Positions 34,890-43,357 are shown, numbered from the stretch's first letter. The stretch is 64,000 nt of DNA from Paludicola sp. MB14-C6 (GCF_030908625.1 NZ_CP133133.1:2542001-2606000), one strand, 5' to 3'. Notes: generated by a model not told the origin, from the letters alone. Numbers and translations: made by a program.

Positions 34890-34920
34890 AAAAAAAGAAG
34901 ACCTTCGGGTCTTCTTTTTT
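34890..34920 (+). terminator. UUCG-loop terminator after copy 4
   Basis: AAAAAAGAAGACC, TTCG loop, complementary arm with seven T. Ten bases further is the stop of the convergent kinase gene, which may use it too. Confidence 0.95.
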
Positions 34921-34930
34921 TATGTGTTGA

Positions 34931-36889
34931 TTAAGCTTCTATACCATCATTATAATAAACTTCTTCATCAAATACATTGTTATAATACCATGCACCTTTT
35001 CCATGCTTTAAGCCATTTCTAAATCCGCCTTTGTAACTCCATCCACTCACACCATGATATTCAGCATATCCATTTAAATAGCCATTGCTCCAAGTTCCAA
35101 TTAGTTGATCTCCTACGTCCCACTTTGAAGGTACTTCTTCTGTAACTGTAAATGTTCCTTTACCGTTTGGCTTGCCATCTTTCCATTCACCGGTATATGT
35201 GCCTTTTACTGTGTATAAGTTTGTGATAATTGTATGTGGTTCATTGACAGCTTTTGAGATTGCCGCTTCCACCGTTATTGTACAAGTAGCCGTTTTATTT
35301 CCATCTTTTGATGTGACTGTAATGATTGCAGCTCCTGCACCTTTTGCCGTAACTTGCCCATTATTGATTGAAGCTACAGAATTATTATCTGAAGACCAAA
35401 TCAGTTGCTTATTTGATGCATTGGATGGAGTGATGCTGGCAGATAATGTTAATTGATCCCCGATATTTAACTTTGCACTTGACTTACTGATTGAAATATT
35501 TGTCACAGGAATATTACTGTTGTCTGCTTGAGATTTATCATTGCTTGTAGTCGAACTTGATACAGTAGTTTCTTTAGAGTTGTTCGGTTCCTGTGATGAG
35601 GTTTTGCTGTTTATACTCTCTTTTGAGGAATTGATTTGCATTGAGCTTGTGCTAGCTTGTGTTGTTTGATTTGAAGTAGTCTTAGAACTGATGGAGTGGT
35701 TGGCGTTCTGAACGTTATTCGTATTTGGCACAAACGGGTTCATTTTTGGAAACGAGTTTATTACAATTACAAAAATAATAATTACTGCACATATAGAGCC
35801 CGCAATGCCAATCAATTTTTTATTATTATGAAAGAATTCTGCTATGCGAAGCTTCTTTTTCGGTTGCAGTGGAGATGTTTTTGCATAACTATCAACTATG
35901 TTGTTTTGTTCTTGTGGGAATAGGTTTAAATCATTTTTAAATTCAATGATAGTTTGATACCGATCAATAGCACGAACGGAAAGAGCTTTTTTTAGTGCTC
36001 TTTCAAAAGAAGGTGAAACGGGGAAACCAAGTTCTGAAGGCATCTTTAAGGTATCTTCTTCTAATCGATCTAAAGCAGAGTCGGGAGTTCTGCCTGTCAA
36101 ACAATAATACATAGTTGCACCAAGCCCATAAATATCTGTCCATTGGCCTTGTTTTCCTCTAGTTTGATATTGTTCGATAGGTGCAAACCCCTGTTTTAGT
36201 ACAACTGACAGACTTTTTGATTCTTCTCCTAAAACTTGTCTTGCCGCACCAAAATCAATGAGTTTTACATTTTTATCACTGGTTAAAAAAATATTGTCAG
36301 GAGATATATCTCGATGTAAGACGCCAATGTTGTGAACAATAATTAAAGCTTGCATAATTGGAGCAATCAGTTCTACTAATTCTTCTTCTGATATTTGCTT
36401 TCCTGATTCCATCATATATCTTTTCAGATCAACGCCCTCAAGATATTCCATTACAAAATATGCTGTTTCATTCTCATAGAAAAACTCATATACAGAAACA
36501 ATATTAGGATTTCCATTAAATTTAGATACAATTTTTGCTTCTTCTAAAAAGCTGTGTGCACCCTTTTGAAATAACTCTGTTTTTTCGCCTGTGTAGATAG
36601 AAAGCTTTGTTTGGTTTAAATGTCTTGTAGCTAAACCATCAGGAAAATATTCTTTGATAGCCACTTTTTTTTCTAACTTCAAATCAAAGCCTAAATAAGT
36701 AACACCAAATCCCCCACGTCCAAGCTTTTTTCCGATTAGATATCTACCTAATAGTATTTCACCAATAGGTAGAATGCCGATTTCAGGATTATAGTTTTCC
36801 TTTACAAAATTACATTCGTTACATTGTTCAAATTCACTTGATAACAACTTAAAACAGCTATCACAGAAAAACTGATCATTGATTTGCAT
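34931..36889 (-). CDS. Membrane Ser/Thr protein kinase with Ig-like (Big_2) and MORN outer domains
   Basis: A 652-residue protein. A C-x2-C...C-x2-C zinc ribbon (about 9-26) precedes a Hanks-type kinase domain (about 50-325): G-R-G-G-F-G loop, V-A-I-K, H-R-D-I-S-P-D-N in place of H-R-D-L-K-P-x-N, and D-F-G. A membrane segment (about 355-377) and a Ser/Thr/Asn-rich linker follow. Outside are a Big_2 Ig-like domain (about 465-545) and several MORN-like repeats (Y-T-G-E-W-K-D-G-K-P-N-G-K-G and two or three weaker ones). It is the last gene of a six-gene phosphorylation operon, 39 bp after its paralogue. No PASTA repeats are present. It probably binds a cell-wall or surface ligand. Confidence 0.9.
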   Translation of the reverse strand: MQINDQFFCDSCFKLLSSEFEQCNECNFVKENYNPEIGILPIGEILLGRYLIGKKLGRGGFGVTYLGFDLKLEKKVAIKEYFPDGLATRHLNQTKLSIYTGEKTELFQKGAHSFLEEAKIVSKFNGNPNIVSVYEFFYENETAYFVMEYLEGVDLKRYMMESGKQISEEELVELIAPIMQALIIVHNIGVLHRDISPDNIFLTSDKNVKLIDFGAARQVLGEESKSLSVVLKQGFAPIEQYQTRGKQGQWTDIYGLGATMYYCLTGRTPDSALDRLEEDTLKMPSELGFPVSPSFERALKKALSVRAIDRYQTIIEFKNDLNLFPQEQNNIVDSYAKTSPLQPKKKLRIAEFFHNNKKLIGIAGSICAVIIIFVIVINSFPKMNPFVPNTNNVQNANHSISSKTTSNQTTQASTSSMQINSSKESINSKTSSQEPNNSKETTVSSSTTSNDKSQADNSNIPVTNISISKSSAKLNIGDQLTLSASITPSNASNKQLIWSSDNNSVASINNGQVTAKGAGAAIITVTSKDGNKTATCTITVEAAISKAVNEPHTIITNLYTVKGTYTGEWKDGKPNGKGTFTVTEEVPSKWDVGDQLIGTWSNGYLNGYAEYHGVSGWSYKGGFRNGLKHGKGAWYYNNVFDEEVYYNDGIEA

Positions 36890-36928
36890 TTGTAATCACC
36901 CTCTTATATTGTCAAAGAATTGGTTGTG

Positions 36929-38674
36929 TTATTTGGGAATTTTTCCGGTTCCTTTGCAAATGGTACAAGTGTGTGGCTCTTCATGTTTTGGGCAAGGGTC
37001 ACCAACTTTAAAGGAAACCCCATTTATACTACCGCTTGTAGTGGCATATCCAGTACCAGAGCAAGTGGTACATTTCATCATGCCTGTTCCAGCACACCAC
37101 CAACAAGTTTTATAATTATCTTCAGATGAAGTTATAGAACTAGTGTCAGTACTACTTGGTGTTGAAGAAGGACTACTTGAATTAGGCGGGGATGAACTTG
37201 TCGATTGTGATGAGGTTTTATGAGATGATTGTGTATAAGAAGTTGTGTTAGTATTATTGTTACTAGCAGCTTGTGATGTAGCAGTATGACTTGTTTCTTG
37301 ACTAGCTGATGATTGTGAACTATGCGAAGAGACTTTTCCTGCATTTGAAATTATATTTTTCGTACTTGAAGAAGCTTTACTCTCTTCTTGTGAGTTAAGT
37401 TGACTAGCATTATTACTGCTTATGTCACTTGATAATGGAATAGAGCTATCACCATCTTCTAATACAGCAGTTGCTTTTGGGCTATTTGTAAACCAATTTT
37501 GATTACGAAAGCCTAGAACGACAGCCGTTGTAGAAACACCAATTACCATAATAATACTAGTTATAATTGCAATTGGCTTTCTGTTCTTTCGTATAAATGC
37601 AAACATTTTTTGTATGCTGCCACTCATCTTGTCTTGCAAATTTTTAATATTTACGTTAGATGATTTCTTCCTTATTGGCTTTTCTTCAACCGCTTTTGGC
37701 AACAGAGATAACAAATCATTTTTAAATTCGAGCATTGTTTGATACCGATCTGTATATCGGATTGACAATGCCTTTTTTAATATCTTTTCAAAAGTAGGCG
37801 AAACTGCAATACCAAGTTCTGATGGCATCTTCAAGGTATCTTCTTCTAATCGATCTAATGCACATTCAGGTACTTTACCGGTTAAGCAATAATATATTGT
37901 TGCTGCAAGCCCGTAAATATCAGTCCATTGTCCTTGTTTTCCTTTGGATTGATATTGCTCAATTGGGGCAAACCCTTGCTTTAATATGATAGACAAACTT
38001 TTAGATTGTTCTCCAAGCACCTGCCTTGCAGCGCCAAAATCAATCAACTTGGCATTGTTATCTTTTGTAATAAAGATATTATCGGGTGAAATATCTCGGT
38101 GTAGTACACCAAGGCTGTGCACAATGATAAGTGCATCCATTATTGGAAGAATGATATCAATGATTTCTTTTTCAGAAAAAAAGCTTTGTGATTGTGTAAG
38201 ATGTTGCTTTAAGTCAACACCTTCCAGATATTCCATCACAAAATATGCGGTTTCATTTTCATAGAAGAATTCATATACGGAAACGATGTGGGGGTTGCCA
38301 TTGAATTTTGAGACAATCCTTGCTTCTTCTAAAAAGCTTTGTGCACCTCTTTTGAACAGCTCCGTTTTTTCACCTGTATAAATTGAAAGTACAGTTTGAT
38401 TGAAATATCTTGTTGCTAAGCCATCGGGTAGATATTCTTTGACCGCCACTTTTTTATCTAATTTTAAGTCATAACCTAGATAAGTAACACCAAAGCCACC
38501 ACGTCCAAGCTTTTTTCCAATAACATATCTACCTAATAATATTTCACCTATAGGAAGTATGCCAATTTCAGGATGATAGTCTTCCTTTATAAATTTACAT
38601 TCGCTACATTGTTCTAATTCACTTGATAACTCATTGAAACAATTATCACAGAAAAACCTATCGTTAATTTGCAT
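36929..38674 (-). CDS. Membrane Ser/Thr protein kinase with DnaJ-type CxxCxGxG tail
   Basis: A 581-residue paralogue of the neighbouring kinase: zinc ribbon (C9, C12, C23, C26), kinase domain with G-R-G-G-F-G, catalytic K79 (V-A-V-K), H-R-D-I-S-P-D-N and D-F-G, then a membrane segment (about 370-392) and a long Ser/Thr-rich stalk. The C-terminal 60 residues hold three DnaJ-type finger halves: C-W-W-C-A-G-T-G, C-T-T-C-S-G-T-G and C-T-I-C-K-G-T-G. By topology these are outside the cell, an odd place for a chaperone-type zinc module. ATG 38674 is chosen because GAAGGG lies 10 nt before it and the paralogue starts at the same M-Q-I-N-D. Confidence 0.9.
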   Translation of the reverse strand: MQINDRFFCDNCFNELSSELEQCSECKFIKEDYHPEIGILPIGEILLGRYVIGKKLGRGGFGVTYLGYDLKLDKKVAVKEYLPDGLATRYFNQTVLSIYTGEKTELFKRGAQSFLEEARIVSKFNGNPHIVSVYEFFYENETAYFVMEYLEGVDLKQHLTQSQSFFSEKEIIDIILPIMDALIIVHSLGVLHRDISPDNIFITKDNNAKLIDFGAARQVLGEQSKSLSIILKQGFAPIEQYQSKGKQGQWTDIYGLAATIYYCLTGKVPECALDRLEEDTLKMPSELGIAVSPTFEKILKKALSIRYTDRYQTMLEFKNDLLSLLPKAVEEKPIRKKSSNVNIKNLQDKMSGSIQKMFAFIRKNRKPIAIITSIIMVIGVSTTAVVLGFRNQNWFTNSPKATAVLEDGDSSIPLSSDISSNNASQLNSQEESKASSSTKNIISNAGKVSSHSSQSSASQETSHTATSQAASNNNTNTTSYTQSSHKTSSQSTSSSPPNSSSPSSTPSSTDTSSITSSEDNYKTCWWCAGTGMMKCTTCSGTGYATTSGSINGVSFKVGDPCPKHEEPHTCTICKGTGKIPK

Positions 38675-38686
38675 AGACATCACCCT

Positions 38687-39406
38687 TCATTCATTTACAA
38701 AAACAGCAATTGCGGTAAAATTATCATTATCTTTTAATTGCTTCAGTAAAATTCGTTTTATCATATATGATAGCCAGTGATTGGGTGAAATCGATTTTAC
38801 TAAATCGGCTTCCATCTCAGCTTCATAAACATATTCCCAAAAACCATCGGAGCAAAGTAAAAAGGCATCGTTATTCTCAATAGAAATTGGATATTCTAAT
38901 TTCTTAATATTCAAGTCATCATCGTTTCCCAATACCTTTAGAAGTTTATTTCTATCCTCATGAAATCTGATGTCTTCGTATTTTATTTCTCCAATCGTTG
39001 CGGCTACTTGAGAAACTGAGTGATCTTTCGATTGATGATAAAGGCAGCCATTTTTAAAATAATACAATCTGCTATCACCAACATGAAAATATCGAAAATC
39101 ATAATGATCTATAAAAGCAGCGACAACGGTAGTACACATTTTTTTATGACGCTGCTGTTGCTTTAGCATGATATTTGCATTGTTCATCATTTCTAACAAT
39201 GTGTTTTCATCATAGCTACAATCATTTTTACTTTCGTTTAGAAGATAATCACATACTAACTTAGATGCTATTTCACCATCATGATGCCCACCCAATCCAT
39301 CACATAAAATAAATTGAGATTGTGCATTGGTAATGTTATAGCAGCAATAATCTTCATTGTTACTTCTGCCACCTGTATTGGTGTATGAATTTGCAGTAAT
39401 ATTCAT
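38687..39406 (-). CDS. PP2C-type Ser/Thr phosphatase
   Basis: A 239-residue soluble PPM/PP2C phosphatase. Metal-binding motifs are visible: the N-terminal N-N-E-D, D-G-L-G-G (first metal Asp), G-D-S-R-L-Y, K-D-H-S and C-S-D-G-F-W-E near the C terminus, and a final D-N-F-T. It should remove phosphate from Ser/Thr on the kinases and FHA partners encoded around it. It lies 2 bp after the protease-FHA gene and 12 bp before the kinase gene, so it is in one operon. It is a diverged paralogue of the phosphatase at 40583. Confidence 0.93.
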   Translation of the reverse strand: MNITANSYTNTGGRSNNEDYCCYNITNAQSQFILCDGLGGHHDGEIASKLVCDYLLNESKNDCSYDENTLLEMMNNANIMLKQQQRHKKMCTTVVAAFIDHYDFRYFHVGDSRLYYFKNGCLYHQSKDHSVSQVAATIGEIKYEDIRFHEDRNKLLKVLGNDDDLNIKKLEYPISIENNDAFLLCSDGFWEYVYEAEMEADLVKSISPNHWLSYMIKRILLKQLKDNDNFTAIAVFVNE

Positions 39407-39408
39407 AT

Positions 39409-40590
39409 TTATTTAACCTCAAATTGATTTTCTTCTCCACCTAAATAAAATGAGTCACCAATGTTAAGCTTTACAGGAGTATTTGGAATAAGCTTTGTAC
39501 CGTTACTTAAAAATGTTCCATAAGTTGAATTTAAATCTTTCAAATACAAACTATTGTTTTCATTGTATACTTCGCAATGCTTACCACTTACGCCTTTTGT
39601 GTCAATTGGAAAAGCAATTTTACATTTGGAGCTGTCTCTACCGATAAGTACTTTTTCATTAATGGAAAAACTTTTACCTATTAGTAGTCCCGCTATTCCA
39701 ACAATAGCAAATGCCTTTTCAGGCGTATAAGGTGCAGTTGACGCAAAATTTTGCGGCTTTTGAACTTTTGAAACTGCCTTTTTTGTTTTTGGCGATTTCT
39801 TTTTCATAACAAGCCATATGATAAGAGCGACCACGAGAATCAAGGCAACGCCACCAATTGCAATAAACAGAATTAACTTTTTATTTATTTCGCCTGTTAC
39901 GCTATAGGCAATTGTGTTGCGATCAATATTTCGCATAACTTCGTTGATTGCAATTGCATAGTTTGCTTTTACGTCAGTGGCTTTATCTTTTAAATAGAAT
40001 GAGTTAATTCCAACAACTTCACCTTTAGAGTTTACCAGTGGTCCGCCAGAATTTCCTTCGCTAATTTGTAAATCAAGAAGATAGCAATCTTCACCGTCAA
40101 TTCTGGATTGTTTCACAATACCGCCTTTAGTAATGGAAATATCACTTTTATCAAATTTAGGAACATTTTCATTTGTGTAAGCACCAGGGTATCCCAAAGC
40201 TGCAAAATCATCATCCATATTTATTTTTTCCATAGGGCAAAGAACAAGAGGTTTTCTCTCGGTTGTTGGTTCAGGCAGTTTTAAAATTGCAATATCTAAT
40301 TTTTCATTAAAGTAATAAACTTCTGCAATATTAAAGCGATTAGCAGCATAAGAAAAGTAAACCTTTACCGCAGTATTTGCCATTCCAACAACATGAGCAT
40401 TGGTTACAATATACTGAATCGGTTTGCCCGTTTCGCCAATTGCAAATCCGGAACCCCATGAATTATCTGTTAAAATGAATACAACGCTGTCTTTAGATTG
40501 GCTGGGAGTAGCGGCTGAAACAGGAAATGCAAGAAATGATGCCATTAAAATTGTAATTGTGATGAGAATAGCAAATCCTTTTTTACTCAT
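39409..40590 (-). CDS. Secreted trypsin-like serine protease with transmembrane anchor and cytoplasmic FHA domain
   Basis: A 393-residue type I membrane protein. A signal peptide (1-26, cleavage after V-S-A) leads an S1/HtrA-type protease domain (about 30-220) with triad His in T-N-A-H-V-V-G, Asp in L-D-I-A-I-L-K and Ser in G-N-S-G-G-P. A membrane segment (about 237-262) and basic stop-transfer residues follow, then an FHA domain (about 300-393) with G-R-D-S-S, the phospho-Thr contact S-G-K-H and N-S-T-Y-G-T. The protease is outside and the FHA inside, so kinase signalling in the cytoplasm could be coupled to proteolysis outside. It overlaps the upstream phosphatase gene by 8 bp. Confidence 0.92.
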   Translation of the reverse strand: MSKKGFAILITITILMASFLAFPVSAATPSQSKDSVVFILTDNSWGSGFAIGETGKPIQYIVTNAHVVGMANTAVKVYFSYAANRFNIAEVYYFNEKLDIAILKLPEPTTERKPLVLCPMEKINMDDDFAALGYPGAYTNENVPKFDKSDISITKGGIVKQSRIDGEDCYLLDLQISEGNSGGPLVNSKGEVVGINSFYLKDKATDVKANYAIAINEVMRNIDRNTIAYSVTGEINKKLILFIAIGGVALILVVALIIWLVMKKKSPKTKKAVSKVQKPQNFASTAPYTPEKAFAIVGIAGLLIGKSFSINEKVLIGRDSSKCKIAFPIDTKGVSGKHCEVYNENNSLYLKDLNSTYGTFLSNGTKLIPNTPVKLNIGDSFYLGGEENQFEVK

Positions 40591-41455
40591 AATTTGTCCT
40601 CTTTTCTGAATTCATTTCAATAATCATAACGGTAGAATTGTCTTGTGTTTTCAATTTTTTATACATAACACCATAAATGATGTTTTCACAAGCATCTTGT
40701 GGCTGTGCTTTTAAATAGGTTTGGAGTTCAGTTTTTGACAGTGTTTGATATACTCCATCTGTGCACAGTATTATTTTGTCGCCATTTTGTAATGTGAAAT
40801 AACGTTTTGTGGTTTCAATCAGCTTTAAATTTGGAATACCAATGTAGCTTGTTAAATTATCTTTTTGCAAATCTGAAAAAGCTAAGGAAAGGGGATATTC
40901 GGAGTTTATATATTGCGATAGCAGCTTATTTTGATAGTCATGGTCCTCGTTGAGTTGATGTAAATATCCGTTTCGAAATAAGTATATTCGGCTGTCACCA
41001 ATAGAACACCAAAATAATTTATTTTGGTGAATAATTGCTGTGAGTAAGGTAGCACCACAATCAGAAAGTTCTTGCGTCATAATATCATAGTTTATTTTTT
41101 GTGCAATATTTTGCAATTGTTGAGAAATGGGATTGGTTAAGTTTATTTGTGGGAAAGCAGTTAAAACACTTTTTACAACAAAATTACTTACTATATGTCC
41201 ATTATTCAAGCCACCAATTCCATCGGATAATACAGCACAAATTCCGTTTTGCATTAGCAAATTTTGATTACCTAAATCCGAAAAAGCAAACGCATCCTCT
41301 TGAATTTTACGTTTGCCAATATGCTGGGCATTTCCAACCCAATAATGATATGTTATCGTTTCAAAAGGTACTTTTATAAACTCTTGTGGAGGTTTATATA
41401 TTTGAAGAGTTTTTCCTATCTTTCTTTTTTCAAACAAAGTAATATTCACTCCCAT
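40583..41455 (-). CDS. PP2C-type Ser/Thr phosphatase, second
   Basis: A 290-residue PPM phosphatase with about 50 extra N-terminal residues compared with the one at 38687. Motifs: Q-E-D, S-D-G-I-G-G-L-N-N-G-H, I-G-D-S-R-I-Y-L-F, N-E-D-H and C-T-D-G-V-Y-Q-T-L, then D-N-S-T-V near the end. It begins inside the FHA gene (10-bp overlap) and ends inside the protease gene start (8-bp overlap), so translation of the three is coupled. Two phosphatases with two kinases suggests paired arms. No membrane segment. Confidence 0.93.
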   Translation of the reverse strand: MGVNITLFEKRKIGKTLQIYKPPQEFIKVPFETITYHYWVGNAQHIGKRKIQEDAFAFSDLGNQNLLMQNGICAVLSDGIGGLNNGHIVSNFVVKSVLTAFPQINLTNPISQQLQNIAQKINYDIMTQELSDCGATLLTAIIHQNKLFWCSIGDSRIYLFRNGYLHQLNEDHDYQNKLLSQYINSEYPLSLAFSDLQKDNLTSYIGIPNLKLIETTKRYFTLQNGDKIILCTDGVYQTLSKTELQTYLKAQPQDACENIIYGVMYKKLKTQDNSTVMIIEMNSEKRTNYE

Positions 41456-42018
41456 TGAAAGTTATCATTACACAAAGCTTTAAATAAAAGTTTTGTATTG
41501 CCGATTTTGATTGTATCATTATCATTTAAAATGACAGGTACAAGTAAAAGTGATTGATTTAACTTAACATTGTTTTTTTGATTTTCACTGGTTTGAATAT
41601 AAAACTGATTTTCTTGTGAATCATAGCTTATGATAATTGTTCCGCTAGGTGCGATTTTGGTATCAAAATCTAAGCATACATCATTGCTTTTTTCTTTGCC
41701 AATAAAATTCTTTTCATTATGTAAGGGAAAGCTTTTTCCTTTTTTGTTTCCTTCAATACAAATAAGCCAACCTACAACGAAATCATGGTTATCATCTGAT
41801 TGCGAATGATAATAGGGTTGAGTAACTCCAATATCATTTTTTGTTTGTGCAATTGGCATTGTATTAGGAATCACATCTTTTGATGCTTGCGTTTTACCAA
41901 TTGTGTTTTCATAGAGCGGAACAGTAACTCCAATAACTTGATTTCCCGCACAATAGGGGCATTGAGGATGTTTTTTACTATCATAGTTATGACCATTTTC
42001 ACATTGTATGATTGCCAT
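41446..42018 (-). CDS. Zinc-ribbon FHA-domain protein with degenerate phosphopeptide site
   Basis: A 190-residue protein and first gene of the operon. It starts M-A-I-I-Q-C-E-N-G-H with a C...H...C-P-Y-C zinc-ribbon-like segment (about 6-26). After a Thr-rich linker that could be phosphorylated (V-T-V-P, G-K-T, V-T-Q-P) comes an FHA-like fold (about 85-185, I-G-K-E-K-S-N-D-V-C-L). At the place of the conserved S-x-x-H the sequence is A-P-S-G-T, so classical phospho-Thr binding may be lost. ATG 42018 is preferred to an upstream in-frame TTG because GGAG lies 9 nt before it. Confidence 0.85.
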   Translation of the reverse strand: MAIIQCENGHNYDSKKHPQCPYCAGNQVIGVTVPLYENTIGKTQASKDVIPNTMPIAQTKNDIGVTQPYYHSQSDDNHDFVVGWLICIEGNKKGKSFPLHNEKNFIGKEKSNDVCLDFDTKIAPSGTIIISYDSQENQFYIQTSENQKNNVKLNQSLLLVPVILNDNDTIKIGNTKLLFKALCNDNFQWE

Positions 42019-42155
42019 AAAAATCAGCTCCAACTGTAAAAAAATAATAATGTTAATAATATTTTACTGTAATTTTTTATAAATTACAAGAGGTGTGGAA
42101 ACGTAATTTTATAATTATTTTCACTAGATTTAACCTATATATTTTTTAAAATGTG

Positions 42156-42184
42156 TTGACAATAGATGAAGCGAATTGTATACT
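42156..42184 (+). promoter_or_regulatory. Promoter of the GH18 gene
   Basis: TTGACA at 42156-42161 and TATACT at 42179-42184 with a 17-bp spacer. The divergent phosphorylation operon must start from the other side of this 280-bp region, where I see no comparably clear promoter. Confidence 0.75.
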
Positions 42185-42300
42185 TCTAATTAGTAAAGAA
42201 ATATTACATATTAAGATTATTAAAGATAAAAATTTCAATTATTATTATCAATATATTCAAGATTGAATATAATTATATGAGTTAAAGTGAGGTTGAAAAA

Positions 42301-43230
42301 ATGAAAGTAATCGGATATTATGCAGCATGGGAACCAACTAAAATGAATCGTATACGTTTGGATACTGTTACCCATGTAAATTATTCATTTGCAATTCCAA
42401 CAGAAGACGCGGACTTATTACCGTTAGACCATGGTGAGGATGCACGCAAGCTCATTCAAATATGTCATGAGAATAACATAAAAGTTAGTATTTCTCTAGG
42501 TGGTTGGTCTTGGAAAGACATTCCGTTGGAGCCCACATTTATTAAAGCAACTGCTACACAAGAAAAAATAGAAAAACTAACCGACAGAATGCTGGAAATG
42601 ATTGAAGACTATGGATTTGATGGTGTTGATATGGATTGGGAACATCCTAGAGTTAGTGACGGTACTTATAAGCAATATGAAAAATTGATGATAACATTGG
42701 GCAATAAGCTTCATGCAAAAGGGTTAACATTAACAACTGCTGTTATAGGTGGAGTAGATGCCAATGGCAATCCGGGTGGTATTGATACTGGTGGAGCAGA
42801 TGTAGGAAACGCAGTAGAAGCACAAACTGATAAGGTGCTTGATATGGTAGACTGGATTAACGTAATGGCTTATGATGGACCGGCTACACATCATGCATCT
42901 TTTGAGTATGCTGTTGGAAGTCTAAACTATTGGAAAAACGTTCGTGGATTAGATTCAAAGAAGATTACAATTGGTGTTCCGTTTTATGGTAGAGGAACTG
43001 CATGGGTAAATTACGAGGATATTGTAAAGCAAAGGCCTGAAGATGGACATTTAATGGATGAATGTGAGATTAACGGCGGAGTAGCTCAATATAACGGTAT
43101 TCCAACTATCTTGAAGAAATTGCAGCTTGCGAAAGATGAAAACTTAGGTGGAATTATGATTTGGGAATTATCCGAAGATACTTTGGATGATGAAAAAAGC
43201 TTGCAAATAGCAATTAGAGATCATTTATAA
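42301..43230 (+). CDS. GH18 family glycosidase, apparently cytoplasmic
   Basis: A 309-residue single-domain GH18 protein. The catalytic D-x-x-D-x-D-x-E motif is intact at D107-G-V-D110-M-D112-W-E114, preceded by S-L-G-G-W. The later M-A-Y-D and the closing I-W-E-L are also family marks. There is no signal peptide or binding module, so it should act inside the cell on chitobiose-type or peptidoglycan/N-glycan-derived oligosaccharides (chitinase or endo-beta-N-acetylglucosaminidase type). It is monocistronic with its own promoter and is followed by a small repeat and a terminator. Confidence 0.88.
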   Translation: MKVIGYYAAWEPTKMNRIRLDTVTHVNYSFAIPTEDADLLPLDHGEDARKLIQICHENNIKVSISLGGWSWKDIPLEPTFIKATATQEKIEKLTDRMLEMIEDYGFDGVDMDWEHPRVSDGTYKQYEKLMITLGNKLHAKGLTLTTAVIGGVDANGNPGGIDTGGADVGNAVEAQTDKVLDMVDWINVMAYDGPATHHASFEYAVGSLNYWKNVRGLDSKKITIGVPFYGRGTAWVNYEDIVKQRPEDGHLMDECEINGGVAQYNGIPTILKKLQLAKDENLGGIMIWELSEDTLDDEKSLQIAIRDHL

Positions 43231-43235
43231 TTGTG

Positions 43236-43327
43236 GTCAGGCTTGGGCGGATAGCCCAATATTGATATAGCAAGAAAGAAACTGAAATCTTAAAATATAT
43301 CATTATCATTTACTTTATCAACAGTCT
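43236..43327. repeat. MITE-like intergenic repeat, copy A (left-truncated)
   Basis: Contains the family core GCTTGGGCGGATAGCCCAAT (43241-43260, a TTGGGC/GCCCAA hairpin) and the right end TTTATCAACAGTCT (43314-43327). The left half found in the copies at 50071 and 55905 is missing. It lies between the GH18 stop and its terminator. Confidence 0.65.
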
Positions 43328-43328
43328 C

Positions 43329-43357
43329 AAGTCTCTCTAAAGCAGGGAGACTTTTTT
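43329..43357 (+). terminator. Terminator after GH18/repeat A
   Basis: AAGTCTC pairs with GAGACTT, followed by a run of T. It is separated from the GH18 stop by the repeat. Confidence 0.7.

Noticed and set aside
36879..37129. Two plus-strand ORFs over the C-terminal part of the second kinase
   Set aside because: Shadows of the Cys/Gly-rich finger region of the minus-strand kinase. The minus-strand reading gives coherent CxxCxGxG motifs.
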